Shown: piece by piece, positions 39,770 through 49,101 of the stretch
Layout: each line of letters opens with the position of its first letter
How positions within the stretch are numbered: the stretch's first letter is position 1
Source of the DNA: Anaerolineaceae bacterium
Lineage (GTDB): Bacteria; Chloroflexota; Anaerolineae; Aggregatilineales; Phototrophicaceae
Direction of reading: 5' to 3'
Length of the DNA stretch: 64,000 nt
NCBI GenBank assembly: GCA_020634135.1
Contig: JACKCG010000009.1
Span: 62,001 to 126,000, forward strand
Notes under the pieces: model-generated
Databases searched by the model: none
Told to the model about the DNA's origin: nothing
The model's input: only the letters and a program-made list of their open reading frames with translations
Program-made: the position numbers and the translations under genes

Positions 39770-39804
39770 ATGCCACGCTTCTTAGGCTGCGAAAGCCCGG
39801 TTGC

Positions 39805-40254
39805 TTATGTCAGTTCCGAAGTGCAGTGCGCGCAGCGAGTCGCCTTGTACGGAACGGTGGAGAGGCAGTACGGGCATTCCTTGTTGACCGGCTCGCCAGG
39901 GGCTTCCGCCTCTTTTTTGCCGGCGGGCTGCATGACCCGGTTGACGGCCCGCACCAGCATGAAGACAGCAAAGGCCACAATCAGGAAGTTAATCAACTGG
40001 TTGATGAACAGCCCGTAATTGACCGTCGCTGCCCCGGCTTCCTGCGCCGCCGCCAGTGAGGTAAACTCTCCGCCACTCAACACAATAAACAGGTTGGAAA
40101 AATCCACGCCGCCCAGCAGTTGGCCGATCGGTGGCATGAGGATGTCATTCACCAGCGAGTTCACAACGCCGGTGAAGGCCGCACCGATGATGATACCAAC
40201 AGCCAGATCAAGCACGTTGCCGCGCAAAGCAAATTTCTTGAATTCATTGAGCAT
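39805..40254 (-). CDS. mscL: Large-conductance mechanosensitive channel MscL with C-terminal zinc ribbon
   Basis: Tension-gated membrane channel that releases solutes on osmotic downshock, 149 aa. The conserved N-terminus (EFKKFALRGNVLDLAVGIIIGAAF) and first helix are followed by the periplasmic loop and the second helix (GLFINQLINFLIVAFAVFMLV, about 80-100). Instead of ending with the usual short helix, it carries a linker and a CPYC-CAHC zinc-ribbon tail (about 125-146). The tail is cytoplasmic and might act in assembly or sensing. Confidence 0.93.
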   Translation of the reverse strand: MLNEFKKFALRGNVLDLAVGIIIGAAFTGVVNSLVNDILMPPIGQLLGGVDFSNLFIVLSGGEFTSLAAAQEAGAATVNYGLFINQLINFLIVAFAVFMLVRAVNRVMQPAGKKEAEAPGEPVNKECPYCLSTVPYKATRCAHCTSELT

Positions 40255-40538
40255 TTTCAAGTCCCCTATTCAGCTTCCCCAGATGCGTGATGAAAATTCG
40301 TCACATCACCATTTTCATCAACAGGAGTGTGACTCAAATTACGGCAAAAATCAAGAATTTACGAACACTTGTTTTATCCTGTCCGGTGGATGTGACCCGG
40401 CGTTCTATACCTATTTCACGAAATTGCAAGGGCAGCGCAAGGAATTCGATAGCTGCACTCTCTAAAATACGAGCATATTCAGGTTTGATTCTCATTTGTA
40501 GGGTACATCTCGTGTATCATTCCACGCTTTATCCACCG

Positions 40539-41117
40539 ATGCTTGTAAACGATGAACATGCCGTCATTGATTTCCATGCGCTATGCGAGAACCAGCCATT
40601 TATCCAACCTGCTGCGGGCTTCACGGCCAGTCAGTACACGGCGCGGGTCTCCCGTGAACTGGGGCGCTGGCGGCAGACCGTATCGCCGGAGCAGACCGCC
40701 TGTGCGCTGGGGTATATCACGGCGGCCAGGGTGCTGCCCTCATTGGTCGAACTGGAAAACGGGCGGGAACTGCTGGGCTACACCGTGATGCTGCGCCAGC
40801 GGCTCGATGCGGAACTGGTCGTGGAACTGGCGATGACCCTGCGAGCGCGGGCCATTGAACTGCATTGGGAGCAGGTAGGGGCGCATTCGTATGGCGCTGC
40901 GATTGGCTCCGGCGTGGCGGTCATCATCGAAATCACCCCAGGGGCGGAGCAGTTATATTTCCGCTATTCCAGCCACCTGGCGGATGATTTATACAATGCG
41001 CGTGGCGCTGTTGAACTCCCGCGCAGCCGGCTGTTCCTGCAATCCGCCCTCTACGAGCGGTTTGACGCCCTGCTGGACGAAGTGCGACAGCGTACCTGGA
41101 TGTGGTTATACGGGTAG
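40539..41117 (+). CDS. Hypothetical protein, no recognised family
   Basis: About 192 aa from ATG 40539; a GTG at 40512 with GTAGGG upstream is an equally possible start, and the frame is open to 40287. It appears soluble, alpha/beta. Notable segments are LGYITAARVLPSLVELENGRELLGYTVMLRQRL and GAAIGSGVAVIIEITPGAEQLYFRYSSHLADDL. No signal peptide or membrane helix. It converges on the ccmC-like gene and has no informative neighbours. Confidence 0.6.
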   Translation: MLVNDEHAVIDFHALCENQPFIQPAAGFTASQYTARVSRELGRWRQTVSPEQTACALGYITAARVLPSLVELENGRELLGYTVMLRQRLDAELVVELAMTLRARAIELHWEQVGAHSYGAAIGSGVAVIIEITPGAEQLYFRYSSHLADDLYNARGAVELPRSRLFLQSALYERFDALLDEVRQRTWMWLYG

Positions 41118-41120
41118 AGT

Positions 41121-41870
41121 CTAACTGCCGCGTACCCGTCCGGCGGCCTTCTCCAGCCGGACACGCCACCAGATGAGCGCCGGGGCAAGCAGCCCGGCCC
41201 AGACCGCCATATTAAAGGCGAATGTCACCCCCATACGCGGCGTCATCCCAAAGACGTTCTCGCTGTTCTGCGGGCTGGGGCCGATGACCACCGGGTGAAT
41301 CGTATCGGCCCGGAAGCGGGTAATTACAAACGTAACGATCACCGCCGCCATCAGCACAATACCCAGCACCGCCGCCACCTGCCGCCCGCGTTCGCCCTCC
41401 GCCAGCCCTTTACGCAGGATCAGATAGGCCAGGCAGATCAGCATCATGATCGCCGCCGAAAGCATTCGTGGATCAGAGCTGGTCCACCAGGTATTCCAGG
41501 TAGGCCGCGCCCAGATCGAACCCAGCAGGACGTTAATCAACGCCAGCACGAACCCGACTTCAATGGCCGCCAGCGCCAGCCGGTCCCAGCGCAGGCTGCG
41601 GGTGAACAGATAGCCCAGGCTGCCAGCCAGCCCCAGGCTGAAGGCCACAAACGCCCCGGTGATAGACGGCACATGGAAATAAAAGAGGCGCTGCACATCC
41701 CCCTGGATCACATCTGTGCCGGCATACGTGAGCGCCAGCAGCGTCCCGGCCAGCATCCCGGCTGCGCACAGGATGGAGACTGCCATCAGCAGGCGCGGGC
41801 GCGGGGGTGTATCGGTCTGCGTCTGTGCGGCAGAGGTTACCTGGGTTGGACGTTCACTTATGGCAGTCAT
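41121..41870 (-). CDS. ccmC: CcmC-like cytochrome c biogenesis / heme-handling membrane protein
   Basis: A 249-aa membrane protein with about six helices. The heme-handling-protein motif is seen as RPTWNTWWTSSDPR (WGTWW.WDPR in the family), and LFYFHVPSITGAF contains the conserved His before the Trp-rich loop. CcmC delivers heme to CcmE during cytochrome c maturation. No other ccm gene is nearby, so a role with genes elsewhere is assumed. The related CcsA-type proteins are larger, which favours CcmC. Confidence 0.85.
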   Translation of the reverse strand: MTAISERPTQVTSAAQTQTDTPPRPRLLMAVSILCAAGMLAGTLLALTYAGTDVIQGDVQRLFYFHVPSITGAFVAFSLGLAGSLGYLFTRSLRWDRLALAAIEVGFVLALINVLLGSIWARPTWNTWWTSSDPRMLSAAIMMLICLAYLILRKGLAEGERGRQVAAVLGIVLMAAVIVTFVITRFRADTIHPVVIGPSPQNSENVFGMTPRMGVTFAFNMAVWAGLLAPALIWWRVRLEKAAGRVRGS

Positions 41871-42010
41871 TAACGATCAATCCTTTACGATAATTCATCT
41901 GATGCGAAATCAGGGTCGCTGCATCCGATACATACCCGCGCAAGTCCTGGTTTGTTTTATTGTAGGGGAACGTCTAAGTGCCGTGTCCGGCTAGTTTCTC
42001 AAGAACAGGC

Positions 42011-42060
42011 GTAGGGACGGCATTTTGCCGTCCGGCGGAGACCCTTCCGGGTGTCTCTAC
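42011..42060. repeat. Double-hairpin intergenic element
   Basis: An outer GTAG...CTAC pair encloses two hairpins: GGACGGCA / TGCCGTCC (42015-42033) and GGAGAC / GTCTC (about 42037-42057). It lies between ccmC and the flavodoxin gene, both minus strand. It looks like a small dispersed structural repeat and shares the GTAGGGA beginning with a sequence at 59065. It could also end transcription. Confidence 0.4.
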
Positions 42061-42119
42061 TAAGGCAGTCTCCTGCAATCGGAAATTTCGTTGCTTCGCT
42101 CTTGCCGGTACTGAACAGT

Positions 42120-42635
42120 CTACGCTAACTCGCCAGCGATTTTTTCCGCCCACTGCCGGATTGTATCCCAGTTGCGGAAATCCCCGTTGAAGCTGCTGGG
42201 CCATGTGCCGCCGTCATAACGGGCCGCCAGCGTCCAGCGCTCGTTCCAGTCCGTTTCTTCCAGGTTGAGCCGCCCGGCGAAGGTGCCCACTTCACGCACT
42301 TTCAGGTCGTGTAAAAGGTCGTGTTGCAGGTAAAACTCCAGGACATGCTCCTGGCCGTTTTCCTCCAGAATACGGATACAGGAAACCCACAGATAAACCG
42401 GGTGCGCGGCAAGCTGCGGGGCAAACGCTTTCAGAAAAGTGGATAATTCCGGCATCCATGTGCCGACATAAATGGGTGAACCGATAACAAAAGCATCGTA
42501 CTCTTCAATGGTGTTGATATGAACCACGTTACTGATGGTTGCTTTATGGCCTTTTTCCTCCAGTACCTTGCCCATGAACTGGGCGATTTCAGCACTTGAA
42601 CCATGCGTCGTGGCATAGGCTAACAAAACATTCAT
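42120..42635 (-). CDS. Flavodoxin-domain protein
   Basis: A 171-aa FMN-binding protein. The phosphate-binding loop is ATTHGSSAEIAQFM (residues 8-21), followed by DAFVIGSPIYVGTWMPELSTFLKAF, typical of the HemG/flavodoxin_5 group. That group includes menaquinone-dependent protoporphyrinogen oxidases and generic flavodoxins. The heme-related neighbour ccmC makes a HemG-like role imaginable, but there is no direct support. The ATG is preceded by AGGGAGG. Confidence 0.87.
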   Translation of the reverse strand: MNVLLAYATTHGSSAEIAQFMGKVLEEKGHKATISNVVHINTIEEYDAFVIGSPIYVGTWMPELSTFLKAFAPQLAAHPVYLWVSCIRILEENGQEHVLEFYLQHDLLHDLKVREVGTFAGRLNLEETDWNERWTLAARYDGGTWPSSFNGDFRNWDTIRQWAEKIAGELA

Positions 42636-42742
42636 GCAAGTCCCTCCCTTTGCTCAATACGGAGTTAAGCATAAGAGGCTTACCTCAGGGTTGCCTAGTT
42701 ACAAGTGGCTCTTTTTTTGATGACAGATAACACTTGTTTGGC

Positions 42743-44128
42743 TCAGCCGTCCGCCAGGATTTGATCCACCGCGTTCGCCAATTCGCGCAGATTGCTGACC
42801 TTATGAACACCATCGGCCAGCCGGGCATAATGGTGCATGTCGCTGTCACCCGTCCCCCACTGCACCGGTGGCTCCGGGCAGAACCACAGCAGCCGGCGTG
42901 CCCGTTTCTGCATATCCTCGGCAATATCCAGGCGGGGGTTATTGAAGTTGTTGCGCCCGTCCCCCAGGATAATCACAGTCGTCTTGCTTGTCACCGTGCC
43001 AAAGTGGTCACGCCGGAAGGTGTTCAGGCTGTTGCCCAGGTCGGTGTTATAGTAGCCGGGGCGGTTCGCGTAGAGGACTTCGCTCACGGCTTCCTGCGGC
43101 TGTTTCTCTTTGAACATCATGCTGATGTCGGTAAGGTCATCAATGAAGATGTAGCTGTGGGTCTGCGCCACCTGGTCTTGCAGTTCGTAGATCAGCGTGA
43201 GCAGGAATTCAGCGCAATAGCGCATTGAGGTACTCACATCACAGATAACCACCAGGCGCGGCTTCACATGATGCGTATGAAACTTGAGTTCCACCGGCAC
43301 GCCGCCATAGCGCATGTTCGCCCGCATCATCCGGCGCGGGTCAATCTGCCCGGCTCGCGCCCGCTTCTGCCGCAAAGACGCCCGGCTGCGTAACCGCGCC
43401 GCCAGCCGCCGGATTTCATCCCGGATGGCGTCTGCCTCGCTCTGCCCCAACTGGGTAAACGGGACATCGAGCAAATCCGGTTTGGGTTCCGGCTCCTTGC
43501 TCGCCAACTGTTCGGCCAGGGAAGCCCCCACGAAATTCGCAATCTGCTCGGTCAGCCCCTGGGCATTTTCCTGCAACAACTGGCGCAGTTGTTCCAGCGC
43601 CTCATCGCTCATCCCCATCTCTTGCAGCAGTTCGAGGAGCTGTTCAATCAGCTTTTTGGCCTGCTGTAACCCGGCCTGGCGGTTCATACGCCGCTCGAAC
43701 CACTGGCGCTGGTACATCTCGCTGCCCTGCTGCAACCCGGATTGCCGCCCCATTTGTTCCAACTGTTCGTCACTGAAGGGCTTGCCTTCCATAAGCTGGT
43801 TCAGGAGATCGCGCAGCGCCTGCAAGTCGCCCATCAGCGAACGCAGCGCGTCCTGGAGCATCTGCTGTTCCTCCGGGGAAAGGTCGCCGGGGATGTTATC
43901 GTGCATAGGGGGCGCGCCGGAACCGAAGAACAACGGGAAGAAGTAGTCAAACACACCCTGGTCGCGGCTTTCCTTGACCAGGGTTGTCCGCAGCGCCGCC
44001 CGGAACTGGTCACGGTTGCCTATGCCGATAGTATCAACACCGTGCATCGCGTCCTGGGTTTCCGCCAGCGAAATCCGCACCCCGGCGGCCCGCAGCGCCC
44101 GAATAAACGTTATCATCCGTTGGTCCAT
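42743..44128 (-). CDS. CoxE-like von Willebrand factor A (VWA) protein
   Basis: A 461-aa soluble protein. A long charged helical first part (residues 80-220, rich in Gln/Glu/Leu) precedes a VWA domain with the metal-ion site DVSTSMR (about 295) and TTVIILGDGRNN. The C-terminus is a short helix. Proteins of this kind (VWA_CoxE) work with MoxR-type AAA+ ATPases to insert metals or activate enzymes. No MoxR gene lies in this window next to it, so the partner is either elsewhere or missing. Confidence 0.88.
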   Translation of the reverse strand: MDQRMITFIRALRAAGVRISLAETQDAMHGVDTIGIGNRDQFRAALRTTLVKESRDQGVFDYFFPLFFGSGAPPMHDNIPGDLSPEEQQMLQDALRSLMGDLQALRDLLNQLMEGKPFSDEQLEQMGRQSGLQQGSEMYQRQWFERRMNRQAGLQQAKKLIEQLLELLQEMGMSDEALEQLRQLLQENAQGLTEQIANFVGASLAEQLASKEPEPKPDLLDVPFTQLGQSEADAIRDEIRRLAARLRSRASLRQKRARAGQIDPRRMMRANMRYGGVPVELKFHTHHVKPRLVVICDVSTSMRYCAEFLLTLIYELQDQVAQTHSYIFIDDLTDISMMFKEKQPQEAVSEVLYANRPGYYNTDLGNSLNTFRRDHFGTVTSKTTVIILGDGRNNFNNPRLDIAEDMQKRARRLLWFCPEPPVQWGTGDSDMHHYARLADGVHKVSNLRELANAVDQILADG

Positions 44129-44296
44129 GTCGTTCTCCCTCGCAACTCATCCGCATACCAGCAGCAACTGCATCCACCGCACATTGTAGCATGGGTTGGC
44201 AGGGGTGGGACAAACGCCATAAAGACCGGCGCATGACCCGAATTTGAAGCGGCTGCCCAGGCCCTCACGCCTGGGGGAAGGATACGGCGGAGGCTG

Positions 44297-45223
44297 TTAC
44301 ACCGGGCGCAGCTTTTCGAGAATATTCTGTAATCCGGCGGGTAAAGGCGAGTCAAAGCACAGCCGTTCGCCGGTAGTGGGCTGGTCGAAGCACAGGCGCG
44401 CCGCGTGCAGAAACTGGCGCTTCATCTTGATGCGCTGCTTGCGGAAGCCATAGACCGCGTCCCCTACAATCGGGCAGCCGATAAATGCCATGTGGACGCG
44501 AATCTGGTGGGTACGCCCGGTCAGCAGTCGGACACGCACCAGCACCCGGTCATCCAGGAAATCGCGGTCAATCACCTCGTATTCGCTGATGGCCGGTTTG
44601 CCACCGCGCAGTACAGCCATGCGCTTCCGCTGGTTCGGGTCGCGGGCGATAGGCGCTTCAATCCGTCCGGTTGTTGTGGGTGGGGTACGTTCCAACAGCG
44701 TGAGATAGGACTTCTCGACGGTGCGCGCCTGGAACTGTTCGGCCAGTTGGCGGCGGGCGCGGTCATGTTTGGCGATGATAATCAGGCCGCTCGTGCCCTT
44801 ATCCAGCCGGTGGACGATCCCGGCGCGTTTCGGTTCGATGTTCATCTCCGCGATTTGCGGCCAGCGGGCGAGGATGGCGCTGACCAGCGTGCTGGCTTCA
44901 TCGCCGACGCCAGGGTGAACCACCATACCGGCGGGTTTATCAATCACAGCCAGGTCATCGTCCTCATACAACACCGTGAGCGGGATGGCTTCCGGCTGCA
45001 CAGCCCGGCTTTCGTCGCGGGGCGGCATGGTAATCGTGATCTGTTCACCGCCCTTGAGTTTGATCCCCGCCTTCACCGCTTTGCCATCTACCGTCACCAG
45101 ACCCTCTTTGATGAAGGCCTGCACCTGAGCGCGAGAGAAGCGATTCCCAACATGGGACATAATGACTTTGTCCAGCCGCTGGCCGGAAACCTTCACGGAA
45201 AATTGGAGTTGCTCGGCGTCCAT
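44297..45223 (-). CDS. rluD: RluD-type 23S rRNA pseudouridine synthase
   Basis: A 308-aa enzyme that isomerises uridines in large-subunit rRNA. An S4 RNA-binding domain (GQRLDKVIMSHVGNRFSRAQ, residues 14-33) is followed by the catalytic block GIVHRLDKGTSGLIIIAKHD with catalytic Asp141. RTHQIRVHMAFIGCPIVGDAVYG is the conserved C-terminal part. The upstream extension of the open frame to 45337 has no coding character, so MDAEQ is the start. RluA/RluC relatives have the same motifs, so the exact target sites are not certain. Confidence 0.93.
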   Translation of the reverse strand: MDAEQLQFSVKVSGQRLDKVIMSHVGNRFSRAQVQAFIKEGLVTVDGKAVKAGIKLKGGEQITITMPPRDESRAVQPEAIPLTVLYEDDDLAVIDKPAGMVVHPGVGDEASTLVSAILARWPQIAEMNIEPKRAGIVHRLDKGTSGLIIIAKHDRARRQLAEQFQARTVEKSYLTLLERTPPTTTGRIEAPIARDPNQRKRMAVLRGGKPAISEYEVIDRDFLDDRVLVRVRLLTGRTHQIRVHMAFIGCPIVGDAVYGFRKQRIKMKRQFLHAARLCFDQPTTGERLCFDSPLPAGLQNILEKLRPV

Positions 45224-45333
45224 TGTGGTTATCCTGCCCCCGGTTAGCTGGAAACGAATACGCCTGATTCTCTCACAAAAACCCGGATAACCAAAGGGGG
45301 CACATGGCGCGCCCCCGGATTGCCCCCCAAAGA

Positions 45334-45356
45334 ACAAGGGGCCTGAAGCCCCTTGT
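45334..45356 (-). terminator. Hairpin after the BMP-family gene
   Basis: Perfect 9-bp stem ACAAGGGGC / GCCCCTTGT with a 5-nt loop, about 30 nt after the stop. The downstream side on the minus strand is TCTTT, a weak U-run. Confidence 0.6.
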
Positions 45357-45388
45357 CCACAGTGTTATGCTGTTTTCTTGCCGGTGGT

Positions 45389-46588
45389 TTACTGGCTGCT
45401 GGCTCCAGTCATCCCGTCCAGCAGTTGCGGCAGATACCACACGTCCAGCGGGTCAACCAGTTGGTTCGTCGCGGCCAGTTCCGTCCCGTCCTGGAACGAA
45501 AGCGGCCCCTGCCACAGCGCGAAGCTATCCGGCACGAACGGGTTGGTGGCATACGCAGCCAGGTCAGCGATGAATTCGTTCAGGTTGGCCTGTTTCATTT
45601 CGTCCAGGCCAGTGCCCATCACAAAGCCGACGGCGGTGGTATCCTGGTTGTTGATGTCGGACCAGTCCGGCCCGTACCAATCCCAGCTTTGAGTCCAGGT
45701 GCCATCCTTCACGGCCTGGATGACATTGACATACGACGGGCCCCAGTGGAAGTACGGCACACCCAGGCAGACATCCGGCGCTTCTGAACACGCGCCCTGG
45801 AAGTCGTAGGGGATCGCCCAGACCTGGTCGCCCTGCGCGGCGCGCTGGCCGGTCACCACGATGCCTTCGGTGGTGTCAATGCCGGAAATCACCACGTCCG
45901 CCCCGTTATCGAAGAAGGTGTTGGTTTCTTCGGTAGGGTCGAGTGTAACGCCGGGGATATTGAACCAGAAGCCGATCCAGCTGACGGTGAACTGGAGATC
46001 ATCACCGTTTCCGCCCGCATAATTCTCGTAGCAGTAGCGTGCGCCCAGGTAAGCGGAAGCGGCCAGGCGGCGGGTTTCAAAATTGATCAGCGGCCCAAGA
46101 TAGCCAATGCTGCCGGTCTGGGTAGTCATCCCGGCGGCGCAGCCCGCGATCATCTTGCCCCATTCCATCTGCCCCATCAGGTTGCCCACGTTAGCCGGCG
46201 CTTCACCCGTCAGGGCGTCGTCGCCAGAGACATTGATAAACGTCACATCCGGGAAGTTGGCGGCAACCAGGGTGGTATCTTCCTCAAAGGCATCCGATGT
46301 CGTAAAAATGACCTTCGCGCCCTGGTCAACCATCTCGGAAACCACATCATTGAGGGTGGCTTCGGGCGCATCCGCCGGGTTGAGGCTGGGGAAGAAGACC
46401 ATCTTCGCGCCGGGGACGTTGGCTTCAACATAACGCCCGGCTTCAAAGTGCGCCTGGCTCCAGCCATGATCGTTTTCCGGGCCAACCAATACGAGACCGA
46501 ATACAAATTCATCCTGGGCCGCCACCGGGAGAATTGCGCCCAGCGCCAACAGCATCAGGATGAACACCAATATATACTTCTTTGCCAT
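45389..46588 (-). CDS. BMP-family ABC transporter substrate-binding protein (PnrA/Med-like)
   Basis: Exported 399-aa binding protein. Signal MAKKYILVFILMLLALGAIL ends near VAAQ. The mature sequence FGLVLVGPENDHGWSQAHFEAGRYVEANVPG is typical of the BMP family (PnrA of Treponema binds nucleosides; others bind thiamine precursors). Further blocks are VSEMVDQGAKVIFTTSDAF and VWAIPYDFQGACSEAPDVCLG. Two Cys in that last segment may form a disulfide. No permease or ATPase gene adjoins it, so it is either an orphan or serves a transporter encoded elsewhere. Confidence 0.9.
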   Translation of the reverse strand: MAKKYILVFILMLLALGAILPVAAQDEFVFGLVLVGPENDHGWSQAHFEAGRYVEANVPGAKMVFFPSLNPADAPEATLNDVVSEMVDQGAKVIFTTSDAFEEDTTLVAANFPDVTFINVSGDDALTGEAPANVGNLMGQMEWGKMIAGCAAGMTTQTGSIGYLGPLINFETRRLAASAYLGARYCYENYAGGNGDDLQFTVSWIGFWFNIPGVTLDPTEETNTFFDNGADVVISGIDTTEGIVVTGQRAAQGDQVWAIPYDFQGACSEAPDVCLGVPYFHWGPSYVNVIQAVKDGTWTQSWDWYGPDWSDINNQDTTAVGFVMGTGLDEMKQANLNEFIADLAAYATNPFVPDSFALWQGPLSFQDGTELAATNQLVDPLDVWYLPQLLDGMTGASSQ

Positions 46589-46674
46589 TATTTTATTGTC
46601 CTCCACGCTAGAAAATCCTGCGAGTCATGGCATAGTGTAACCTGTATTGAGGATTTAACAAAGGAAATTTGTCA

Positions 46675-46719
46675 CAAAAAAACCCGGTTTGGCAGGTAAA
46701 TCTGCACAACACCGGGTTT
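46675..46719 (-). terminator. Rho-independent terminator after the sulfur-gene group
   Basis: AACCCGG and CCGGGTT arms with an internal loop of about 24 nt, followed on the minus strand by seven T residues. It ends about 40 nt after the FmdB-type gene and separates that group from the BMP gene. Confidence 0.8.
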
Positions 46720-46760
46720 CGTGTTTGAGAGCAGCACACGGCTGCTTAATGTCGGGTACC

Positions 46761-46970
46761 TCACAGGCCGCCAGGGGAACACGTGGGCGCTGAGACGGCG
46801 CTGGTACTCAGGCTGCTGCCGCTGCCCGCGATTTTCGAGGCGAATGTCGAAAGCTTCTTTTTTACCTGGCTGCTGCCGCACGCCGGGCAGACGATTTCCG
46901 CGCTGCTGTTCCGCACCAGTTTCTCAAACGGCTCGCCACATTCCACACAATCAAACTCAAATAAGGGCAT
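46761..46970 (-). CDS. FmdB-family zinc-ribbon protein
   Basis: A 69-aa protein with the FmdB pattern: MPLFEFDCVECGEPFEKLV and CPACGSSQVKKKLSTFA. CxxC pairs at Cys8/Cys11 and Cys28/Cys31 form a zinc ribbon. The Ser-rich tail is usual. The family was first linked to formamidase/amidase regulation but is generally of unknown function. It begins 2 bp after the DUF302 gene, so both are in one transcript. Confidence 0.88.
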   Translation of the reverse strand: MPLFEFDCVECGEPFEKLVRNSSAEIVCPACGSSQVKKKLSTFASKIAGSGSSLSTSAVSAPTCSPGGL

Positions 46971-46972
46971 GG

Positions 46973-47383
46973 CTAATTCTCCTTCAGGGCTTCCGCGACC
47001 CGTTCCAGCCGCGCCTGTGCTTCCTGGGCGATGTCCGCCAGCCCGTCGCTGTTGAGGAATCCCATCATCGCCATCGGGTCAACCAGGGAAACCTGGGTAT
47101 GCCCGTCGTCCGTTTCCGCCACCGTCACGTTACAGGGCAGCATCAGGCCGATTTCCGGCTGTACGGTCAGCGCCTGGTAAGCCAGCGGCGGGTTGCACGC
47201 GCCCAGAATGGTGTACCGGCGGAAATCCACATCCAGCTTTTTCTTGAGTGTAGCTTTTACATCAATTTCAGTCAGCACGCCAAAGCCTTCGGCTTTCAGT
47301 GCCTCAGTTACGCGGGTCATCGCGGTATCGTAATCCGTGGCGAGTTCAACCGTGATGCCCAGTTGTTGTGATGCCGTCTTCAT
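46973..47383 (-). CDS. DUF302 family protein
   Basis: A 136-aa soluble protein with the DUF302 signature ILGACNPPLAYQALTVQPEIGLMLPCNVTV. The two conserved Cys (in GACNP and LPCNV) suggest redox or thiol chemistry. DUF302 proteins are frequently encoded near rhodaneses, sulfite exporters and persulfide dioxygenases, as here. Function is not established. Confidence 0.9.
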   Translation of the reverse strand: MKTASQQLGITVELATDYDTAMTRVTEALKAEGFGVLTEIDVKATLKKKLDVDFRRYTILGACNPPLAYQALTVQPEIGLMLPCNVTVAETDDGHTQVSLVDPMAMMGFLNSDGLADIAQEAQARLERVAEALKEN

Positions 47384-47547
47384 ATTTCGCGTTTTATCCT
47401 TTAGAAGTTGCGCAGTCCGGGGTATTTTTTGAGTAGGGGCATGATGCGTGTCATGCCCCTGCTACCAGAGAACTGCGTTAGCTAATCAACCACTTATCTT
47501 GATGCGTCTGCCCGGAGAATCCTTACCTGTTTCGCCGGCGGATCCCC

Positions 47548-48942
47548 TTACCGCACCACCGGGTAACGCTGGCGCATCCATGCCATTATGCCGCCCCGGA
47601 TGTTGTACACGGTCTCGAAGCCCTGCTGGCCGAGCAGCGCCGCCGCCGACTGGCTGCGGTTGCCGGAGGCGCAGATGATTGCGACAGGCTTCGCCGGGTC
47701 GAGTTCCCCCAACCGGCCACCAAGCTGCCCCAGCGGAATCAGCACCGCGTCCGGCAGGTGTCCCTGGCCGAACTCCCAGGGTTCGCGCACATCCAGCACC
47801 ACCGGGCGGCTGCCATTGGCTGATTGCAGCAGCGTGTTGAGTTCCTGCACGTCAATATCCTGCACATCGCCAGCCGTAACAGGCAGCCCCATCGCTTCCC
47901 ACACGGTCAGGTCTTCCGCCAGATACCCCACCACCTGGTCATATCCAACGCGGGCCAGGCTGTAGACCACGCGGCGGTAATCGGCGGCGTCTTCCAGCAG
48001 CAGAATCACCGGCTGGTCGGGCGACAGAATATAGCCCACACTGTTGCTGAGCTGGTTATCCGCTTCCAGGTGTACCGAACCGGGAATATGCTTGCGTTTG
48101 TAGTCAGCCTTCGCCCGCGTATCGAGCAGCCCGACGCCGCGCTGGAAGTGCGGTATCGCCGTCTGGATCGTCAACGGTTTCGGCTGAACGTCGCCCAGCG
48201 GTGCTGCGCCCTGGCGGTTGATCGCCTTGATACGTTTGTGATTGCCGGGCTGTTCCGGCAGTTCGCTCACCGCGTAATCCACGAAAGACTCGCGTTCTCC
48301 CTGCGCCTGCGCCAGCGCCGGGTTATGCTGCCGTTCGTAGCCGAGCGTCGTGCTGCGTACCGAGCCGATAGACTTGCCACACAGAGACCCCGCGCCATGT
48401 CCGGGGTAGATGAGCAGGCCGTCCGGGTGCGAGAGCATCTTGTTGAGGCTGTCGTACATCTGCCCCGCCAGCCCGCGAGCCGCTTCGATGCCCACCAGGT
48501 CGGGACGTCCGGCATCCCCGACGAACAGCGTATCGCCCGTGAGCGCCATCCAGGCTTCCCCGGCGCGGGTGGTATCCGCCAGGAAAATCGTGATGCTTTC
48601 CGGGGTATGGCCGGGTGTGTGCGCCAGGTGCAGACGCAGGTTGCCCAGTTCCAGGGTCGCGCCATCCCGTACCGGCTGGTGGTCGAAGCTCGCTTCGCTG
48701 GCTTCATGCAGGTAGATGGTCGCCCCGGTGCGCCCGGCCAGGTCGGTGTTGCCGGAAACATGGTCGGCGTGCAGGTGCGTTTCGAGAATATGGGTGATTT
48801 TCAGCCCGCGTTCAGCGGCGGTATCCAGGTATTTCTGGATGTCCCGGTCAGGGTCAACGACGGCGGCCACCCCGGCGGACTCGCAGCCCACGAGGTAGGA
48901 GGCACACCCCAGCCCATCAATAAAATACTGTTGGATATACAT
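47548..48942 (-). CDS. MBL-fold hydrolase fused to two rhodanese domains (persulfide dioxygenase-like)
   Basis: A 464-aa protein. The metallo-beta-lactamase domain (1-250) has the metal motif THLHADHVSGN (about residue 55), the next His in HTPGHTPES, Asp in LTGDTLFVGDAGRPDLVG and His in YPGHGAGS. Two rhodanese domains follow. The first (about 260-355) lacks the catalytic Cys (VILLLEDA). The second (about 370-464) has the active loop CASGNRS. This architecture matches persulfide dioxygenase-rhodanese fusions that oxidise glutathione or protein persulfides. ATG 48942 begins the conserved MYIQQYFIDGLGCASYLVG. Part of the local sulfur group. Confidence 0.9.
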   Translation of the reverse strand: MYIQQYFIDGLGCASYLVGCESAGVAAVVDPDRDIQKYLDTAAERGLKITHILETHLHADHVSGNTDLAGRTGATIYLHEASEASFDHQPVRDGATLELGNLRLHLAHTPGHTPESITIFLADTTRAGEAWMALTGDTLFVGDAGRPDLVGIEAARGLAGQMYDSLNKMLSHPDGLLIYPGHGAGSLCGKSIGSVRSTTLGYERQHNPALAQAQGERESFVDYAVSELPEQPGNHKRIKAINRQGAAPLGDVQPKPLTIQTAIPHFQRGVGLLDTRAKADYKRKHIPGSVHLEADNQLSNSVGYILSPDQPVILLLEDAADYRRVVYSLARVGYDQVVGYLAEDLTVWEAMGLPVTAGDVQDIDVQELNTLLQSANGSRPVVLDVREPWEFGQGHLPDAVLIPLGQLGGRLGELDPAKPVAIICASGNRSQSAAALLGQQGFETVYNIRGGIMAWMRQRYPVVR

Positions 48943-49101
48943 GACGTTCCCTCTCAGAACTTGTGATACATTGTACGCTGGACACACCGCAGCATGTCCC
49001 TGGAAATACAGGAGGTAGGGAAGCCCTTCCGGGCGTCCGCTGTCCACGCTGTCCACAAAGGGAGGATACCCCTTCTGTGAGCGCCGTTCAAAAACGCACG
49101 A

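Noticed and set aside
47824..48966. 380-codon plus-strand frame over the MBL-rhodanese gene
   Set aside because: Antisense shadow of a gene with intact metal-binding and rhodanese motifs.
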